Under the pieces are notes generated by a model that did no database searches, was not told where the DNA came from, and saw nothing but the letters and a program-made list of their open reading frames with translations. Shown here one piece after another: positions 5,596 to 9,345 of a stretch of DNA of 9,345 nt; positions within the stretch are counted from its first letter, which is position 1; every line of letters begins with the position of its first letter. Position numbers and translations under genes: made by a program. Source of the DNA: Tannerella sp. (GTDB lineage: Bacteria; Bacteroidota; Bacteroidia; Bacteroidales; Tannerellaceae); NCBI GenBank assembly GCA_031269635.1, contig JAISYY010000313.1:1-9345 (forward strand), given 5' to 3'.

Positions 5596-8541
5596 TTATG
5601 GCGTTTTTACGGCGCGTACAACCTTCAATATCCTGTTATCCCTGCCGTATATGCGGAAGAAATACAATCCCGGCGATAAGGAAGATGTATCAATTATTTC
5701 ATCCGGATTATTTACAACCCGGCATATTTTCCCCGAAACGGAAATCACATCCACACGCACAACGGAAACAAATCCTTTCAGCGAAACAAAGCCCGAAAAC
5801 AGGGTAGGAGAAATATTTACTTCATCATTAACCGTTTCCACTCCTACGGTTACGTTCACACTGTTGCTTTTTTCGCTCTCGACATCGCCGTAAAATGCCG
5901 AAACTTCATATCGGTAGTCAGCATTTAAAGCAGCTTTTTCCATGTGAACGGTTTCCGACGGAGAGAGGTTCCGGTGCACCGAGCCGTTGCGGTAAAGCCT
6001 GTATTTTGTTATTTCAGGAAATGCTGCCGGCACGGAACTGCGCAAAGACACGGGTTGCTCATTAACCGGTATCTCCGCAACCTGACGCTTCGCAGACCTG
6101 GGGAGGAGGGTGGTTGCGAGCCTGGATCTATTCCGGGAAACGGCAGCGACGTTTCCCGGAATTTCCGAACTGCGCTTCAACGTCCCGGAACGGCTTTCCG
6201 GAACACCGGCTTCGTATTTCAAAACCAGCTTCCCGGAGTCCTTCCCTGCATCGCCATCCAAAATTCCGCTTTCGGACGTTACCAGGGCAGAAAGAACAAA
6301 GTTATAATTATATTCATCGGGATCGTCATCGTCGTAATAGCGTTCCCAATTTTCGCCGTCAAAAGAATAGAGATTACCCTTCCCGTCGACAGCCGGCCCG
6401 GCGTCGCATATTGCAGGGTAGCCTTCCCCGGTGTTTGAAATATAAATGGAAACAATAAGCGATCTGGAGCCGTCAATCACAAACGGCTCATTCAGTACGA
6501 TCGCATTAATCTTCCTGTAATCAAGAGAAGACGGGTCGATTTCCTGCCGGTAAGCATAATCGCCCTGCGAAATATAGACCTCGTACGTACATTTTTCCCG
6601 GGGAAGGAACCGTACCTCCCGTATGAATTTCCCGTTTAACGGAGATATTTCTTCACGGGACCATTTCTGACCGTAATAGAACGGTATGCTCTCGTTAAAG
6701 CCTACCATATATTCAGGTTCTAATGTTCCCCAATAAATCACCTGCTCATAAACAGGCGCATTCCAGCTTAATTTCACATTCTCGGTATTGTCTATACGTT
6801 CTGCTTTCAAATCGGCAGGCGCTTTGAATTTCACATACGATATGGTCGTAGAGACAAAAGGCGACTCCTCTCCGCCTTCATAAACGGCAGAAACGGAATA
6901 TAGCAGGTTTCCGGTAAGGGGTTCTTCGTCGGTAAATGCAAGGGATGTCTTCTCACCTATTTTTTGGTTATAACGGTATATATTATAATGCTCCGGGTGT
7001 TCCGTTCCATTGGGAGCGTTCCAGTCCAGGGAGATACTTTGTCCCTGCTTGACGGCCCTGAGACCGGTTGGAGCGGGCTTAAAGACCTTGCGGAAACGTC
7101 CGGCCAGGGCTTCCACACCGGAAAACGTGGGGTCGAGCCATATATCCATGTGGGCGGAATCGGCCGGGAATTTGTTCCAGTGATGACTCATTTTTCCATA
7201 AATATTAAGACCTTTCGGATAACTGCATGTCGAACTGCCTCCTGTCAATGTCCCAACAACAAGCTTGTTTTCATTATACAGCGGCGATCCGGACGAGCCA
7301 CCTTCCGTTATGCCGAAACCGTTTGCCGTTTCATGGAAAGTCACGTTCCAGTGGGCATTCCTGTATCCCGTAAATTCGGACGACATGAACGTATAGTTCT
7401 GCGCCGGTGTCCGGTAAGTCGATATCTTCTTGTAATCGCCATTGGGATGATGGATACACGTTCCGGACGAAGCGGGCGCATCCCCCCTGTACCATCCGTT
7501 GTAAAAAACGTCATAACTTTCAGGTATTTCTTCGTTCAGCAGCAGCAGCATCCCGTCCGAGCCGCCTTCCATGCCCGTGTTGACAAGCAGTTTGCATCCG
7601 ACCTTGGTTTTTATAATGCCGGAAAACGAATCGTTGCCGCAACCTTCACGTTCCTTGTGAAAATAAAAAAGCCATTGCGCCATGTTCGTACTGTCGGCTA
7701 CGGTCGACGAGCCGTCGGAAGCACAGTGGCGAGCCGTCAGGATGAGCGGCTTAAAGTCTTCGGCCGTATTGTTCATCAACGTACCTGTACATATATAGGA
7801 TTTGTCACCGATTGTCTGGACGGTGTGGCACACGCCTTTTTTCTCGTTTTGCCACGCATCGCCTTCTTCGCAGTTTATATTGACCATGCACTCGCCGGAT
7901 GATGCGCGCGTGGTTATGCCTAAAAACGTTTCCAGCGCGGACGTGTTGTAACCGTATCCTATATTGTCGATATGTATGCGCGGCTTTTCGCTGCCGGTTT
8001 CCGGCTCTACGTATTCAAGGACGAGTTCGTCGCCTCCAATAAATTCGGTAGCAAAAACGCCGCCCGAAGGATGCGTGTTTTCCGTATATGCGCCTAAAAG
8101 CCGGGATTTGTCCGCGCTGTAAATAAACAACTTTCCGCCGGCGGGAATATAAAAATCCCTGTAGTACAGCATGACGGCTACGGCGCCGGGCGCTTCAAGG
8201 TGCAGCCGCCAGATGCGTTCGCCGCCGGGCAGCGTCGTCCGCGAGCCGGAATTATCCGGCGTATAATCGACTTTAACAAGCTGGGCTACCGGCACGGGCA
8301 CTCCTTCGCGGGCACGCCAGTTATCCACTTCGCGCAGGTCTTTAATGTAAAAATCTACCGGGACGCGGATTTTATCAACTGCGCTTCGCAATGCCGGGCT
8401 TTGATCATAACCGAAACTGGGGGGAAATCCTCCCTCGCCGGTTTGGGAAAAAGTATCCGGGACATGTAAAAGAGATGCACTCATCATTGCGGCAAAACAG
8501 AATTTCCGCACGTTAATATTTAAATATCTATAAAATCGCAT
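5596..8541 (-). CDS. Secreted lysyl-endopeptidase-like serine protease with FN3 modules and T9SS sorting domain
   Basis: A 981-residue protein. The ATG at 8539-8541 was chosen because it begins a signal peptide (basic start, hydrophobic F-A-A-M-M-S-A-S-L-L) and lies just below a promoter; the in-frame ATG at 8598 lies inside that promoter. Residues about 33-212 form a propeptide. The peptidase (about 213-480) resembles Achromobacter lysyl endopeptidase: paired cysteines near its start, C-T-G-T-L-M-N-N-T-A, His272 in T-A-R-H-C, Asp329 in S-D-G-M-L-L-L-L, I-H-H-P-N and Ser417 in G-S-S-G-S-P. At the position of the enzyme's Lys-selecting Asp there is Asn446. Two FN3 modules follow (486-571, and one starting at 572 but interrupted by about 240 residues and resuming near 843). 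The last about 74 residues (S-L-S-P-G-L-Y-F, then K-V-V-R) match the T9SS type A sorting domain, so it is probably exported to the surface or medium. The true substrate is unknown. Confidence 0.9.
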   Translation of the reverse strand: MRFYRYLNINVRKFCFAAMMSASLLHVPDTFSQTGEGGFPPSFGYDQSPALRSAVDKIRVPVDFYIKDLREVDNWRAREGVPVPVAQLVKVDYTPDNSGSRTTLPGGERIWRLHLEAPGAVAVMLYYRDFYIPAGGKLFIYSADKSRLLGAYTENTHPSGGVFATEFIGGDELVLEYVEPETGSEKPRIHIDNIGYGYNTSALETFLGITTRASSGECMVNINCEEGDAWQNEKKGVCHTVQTIGDKSYICTGTLMNNTAEDFKPLILTARHCASDGSSTVADSTNMAQWLFYFHKEREGCGNDSFSGIIKTKVGCKLLVNTGMEGGSDGMLLLLNEEIPESYDVFYNGWYRGDAPASSGTCIHHPNGDYKKISTYRTPAQNYTFMSSEFTGYRNAHWNVTFHETANGFGITEGGSSGSPLYNENKLVVGTLTGGSSTCSYPKGLNIYGKMSHHWNKFPADSAHMDIWLDPTFSGVEALAGRFRKVFKPAPTGLRAVKQGQSISLDWNAPNGTEHPEHYNIYRYNQKIGEKTSLAFTDEEPLTGNLLYSVSAVYEGGEESPFVSTTISYVKFKAPADLKAERIDNTENVKLSWNAPVYEQVIYWGTLEPEYMVGFNESIPFYYGQKWSREEISPLNGKFIREVRFLPREKCTYEVYISQGDYAYRQEIDPSSLDYRKINAIVLNEPFVIDGSRSLIVSIYISNTGEGYPAICDAGPAVDGKGNLYSFDGENWERYYDDDDPDEYNYNFVLSALVTSESGILDGDAGKDSGKLVLKYEAGVPESRSGTLKRSSEIPGNVAAVSRNRSRLATTLLPRSAKRQVAEIPVNEQPVSLRSSVPAAFPEITKYRLYRNGSVHRNLSPSETVHMEKAALNADYRYEVSAFYGDVESEKSNSVNVTVGVETVNDEVNISPTLFSGFVSLKGFVSVVRVDVISVSGKICRVVNNPDEIIDTSSLSPGLYFFRIYGRDNRILKVVRAVKTP

Positions 8542-8562
8542 AACACATTTTCTTTCTAATAG

Positions 8563-8593
8563 TTTGCAAATGTACAAAAAAAAACTACTTTTG
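8563..8593 (+). promoter_or_regulatory. Promoter of the porin-like gene
   Basis: TTTG (8563-8566) is followed after exactly 19 nt by TACTTTTG (8586-8593), a full match to the Bacteroidota -33 / -7 pattern. Transcription would start near 8600, about 24 nt before the ATG at 8624. It interlocks with the opposite-strand promoter of the peptidase gene. Confidence 0.75.
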
Positions 8594-8598
8594 CACAA
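8567..8598 (-). promoter_or_regulatory. Promoter of the T9SS peptidase gene
   Basis: On the minus strand TTG (8596-8598) is followed after 21 nt by TACATTTG (8567-8574), a full -7 match. Transcription would start near 8560, leaving about 19 nt to the ATG at 8541. This supports that start codon over the in-frame ATG at 8598. Confidence 0.75.
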
Positions 8599-8623
8599 TC
8601 ATTCTGTTAATATTCTAAATTTT

Positions 8624-9345
8624 ATGAGGAAAATATTTATATCCGTTTGCTGTACAGTAATATTTTGTAGCATTAATGCCCAAAAGAGCGCGTTTGATTA
8701 TGGCTTTTATGGATTCGTGAGGGGCGACCTTTACTATAATTCAAGAAGCAATACGGAAGTCGTCGACGGACTTTTTTACCTTTACCCGAAAGATGTTTTT
8801 CCCGATGCCGCCGGTAAAGACCTCAACGAGCGATCGAACGGGAGTTTTTATACTTTTACGACGCGCTTGGGATTGAATATAAAAGGGCCGGACATCGGTT
8901 CCGCAAAGACGTCTGCTAACATCGAATCCGATTTCGGGGGGACGACGGATATAAATTTCATGCTGCGCCTCCGCCGGGCTTATGTGAAATTGGACTGGGA
9001 GCAGGGGTCTTCCCTCCTGTTGGGCCAGACGTGGCATCCCCTGTTCGGGGACGTAATGCCCGATGTGCTGAACCTGGCCACCGGAGCGCCTTTTCAACCG
9101 TTTAACCGCAGCCCGCTGATAAAATATCAATACCGGAAACATGCGCTGACCTATACGGCAAGCGCCATTTACCAACTGATCTACACCTCCGCCGGGCCTG
9201 CCGGAAAAAGCGAAAAATACCTTAAAGACGGCGTCCTTCCCGAATTTTACGCGGGCGCGGACTACCGGAACGGCGGTTTCCTTGCAGGCGCGGGCGTTGA
9301 TATGATCTCGCTCAAACCCCGCCTCGAATCGGTTTATAACGGCAA
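8624..9345 (+). CDS. Outer-membrane porin-like protein, N-terminal part (partial)
   Basis: The frame is open from the ATG at 8624 to the window edge (240 full codons) and continues beyond. The start M-R-K-I-F-I-S-V-C-C begins a signal peptide with likely cleavage at S-I-N-A / Q20. The mature part begins with an aromatic strand (F-D-Y-G-F-Y-G-F-V-R-G-D-L-Y-Y), then a loop, then repeated amphipathic strands such as T-R-L-G-L-N-I-K-G and L-R-R-A-Y-V-K-L-D-W, and a conserved-looking L-L-L-G-Q-T-W-H-P-L-F-G-D. This pattern is seen in trimeric-porin-like proteins of Bacteroidales and in the DcaP-like porin group. It probably forms an outer-membrane channel. The final residue and strand number cannot be seen. 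It is transcribed divergently from the T9SS peptidase gene. Whether the two are functionally linked or only share an intergenic region cannot be told from the sequence. Substrate is unknown. Confidence 0.75.
   Translation, partial: MRKIFISVCCTVIFCSINAQKSAFDYGFYGFVRGDLYYNSRSNTEVVDGLFYLYPKDVFPDAAGKDLNERSNGSFYTFTTRLGLNIKGPDIGSAKTSANIESDFGGTTDINFMLRLRRAYVKLDWEQGSSLLLGQTWHPLFGDVMPDVLNLATGAPFQPFNRSPLIKYQYRKHALTYTASAIYQLIYTSAGPAGKSEKYLKDGVLPEFYAGADYRNGGFLAGAGVDMISLKPRLESVYNG

Noticed and set aside
6964..7902. A 312-codon open frame on the plus strand
   Set aside because: It lies fully antisense to the peptidase domain of the minus-strand gene, whose catalytic motifs and domain order are clear. The plus-strand product has no recognisable motif or plausible start context.
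8741..9175. A 144-codon minus-strand open frame
   Set aside because: It is antisense to the porin-like gene, which has a signal peptide, a matched promoter and barrel-type strands. The minus-strand product shows no family features.

Overview
The window looks like chromosomal DNA from a member of the Bacteroidota, most likely a Bacteroidales species. Three things point there. Several genes are preceded by the phylum's promoter type (a TTTG or TTG -33 box and a TAnnTTTG -7 box) and lack clear Shine-Dalgarno sites. The tRNA has no encoded CCA. The proteins are typical of the phylum: outer-membrane beta-barrels ending in Phe, a Bacteroides-type lipoprotein, and a secreted peptidase ending in a type IX secretion (T9SS) sorting domain. 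No phage, insertion sequence, CRISPR array, toxin-antitoxin pair or recognisable defence system is visible.

Left part (1-1630): the 3' end of ispD on the plus strand converges with a very short lipoprotein gene on the minus strand. Next is a GC-rich minus-strand transcription unit with its own promoter, start codon and intrinsic terminator. Its coding sequence seems split by a 1-nt frameshift and is not recognised. A minus-strand tRNA-Lys(TTT) follows, with a clear promoter and a strong terminator.

Middle (about 1750-5580): three plus-strand genes separated by 57 and 50 nt form a probable operon. They encode a small PorV/PorQ-like outer-membrane barrel, a larger envelope protein combining an N-terminal helix-hairpin-helix region with a beta-barrel, and a radical SAM enzyme of the COG0731/TYW1-like type. 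A heptamer tandem repeat fills the gap between the first two. A perfect 14-bp inverted repeat spans the end of the third gene and faces the convergent peptidase gene.

Right part (5596-9345): a 981-residue minus-strand secreted peptidase resembles Achromobacter lysyl endopeptidase, followed by FN3 modules and a T9SS sorting domain. A plus-strand outer-membrane porin-like gene is divergent from it and cut by the window edge. The two genes share a compact intergenic region where the two predicted promoters interlock, so RNA polymerase probably cannot occupy both at once.

The most notable observations are the Asn at the predicted S1-specificity position of the lysyl-endopeptidase-like enzyme, the interlocked divergent promoters, the frameshifted unidentified gene, and the barrel / HhH-barrel / radical SAM cluster whose joint function is unclear. 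None of these amounts to proof of a new system.
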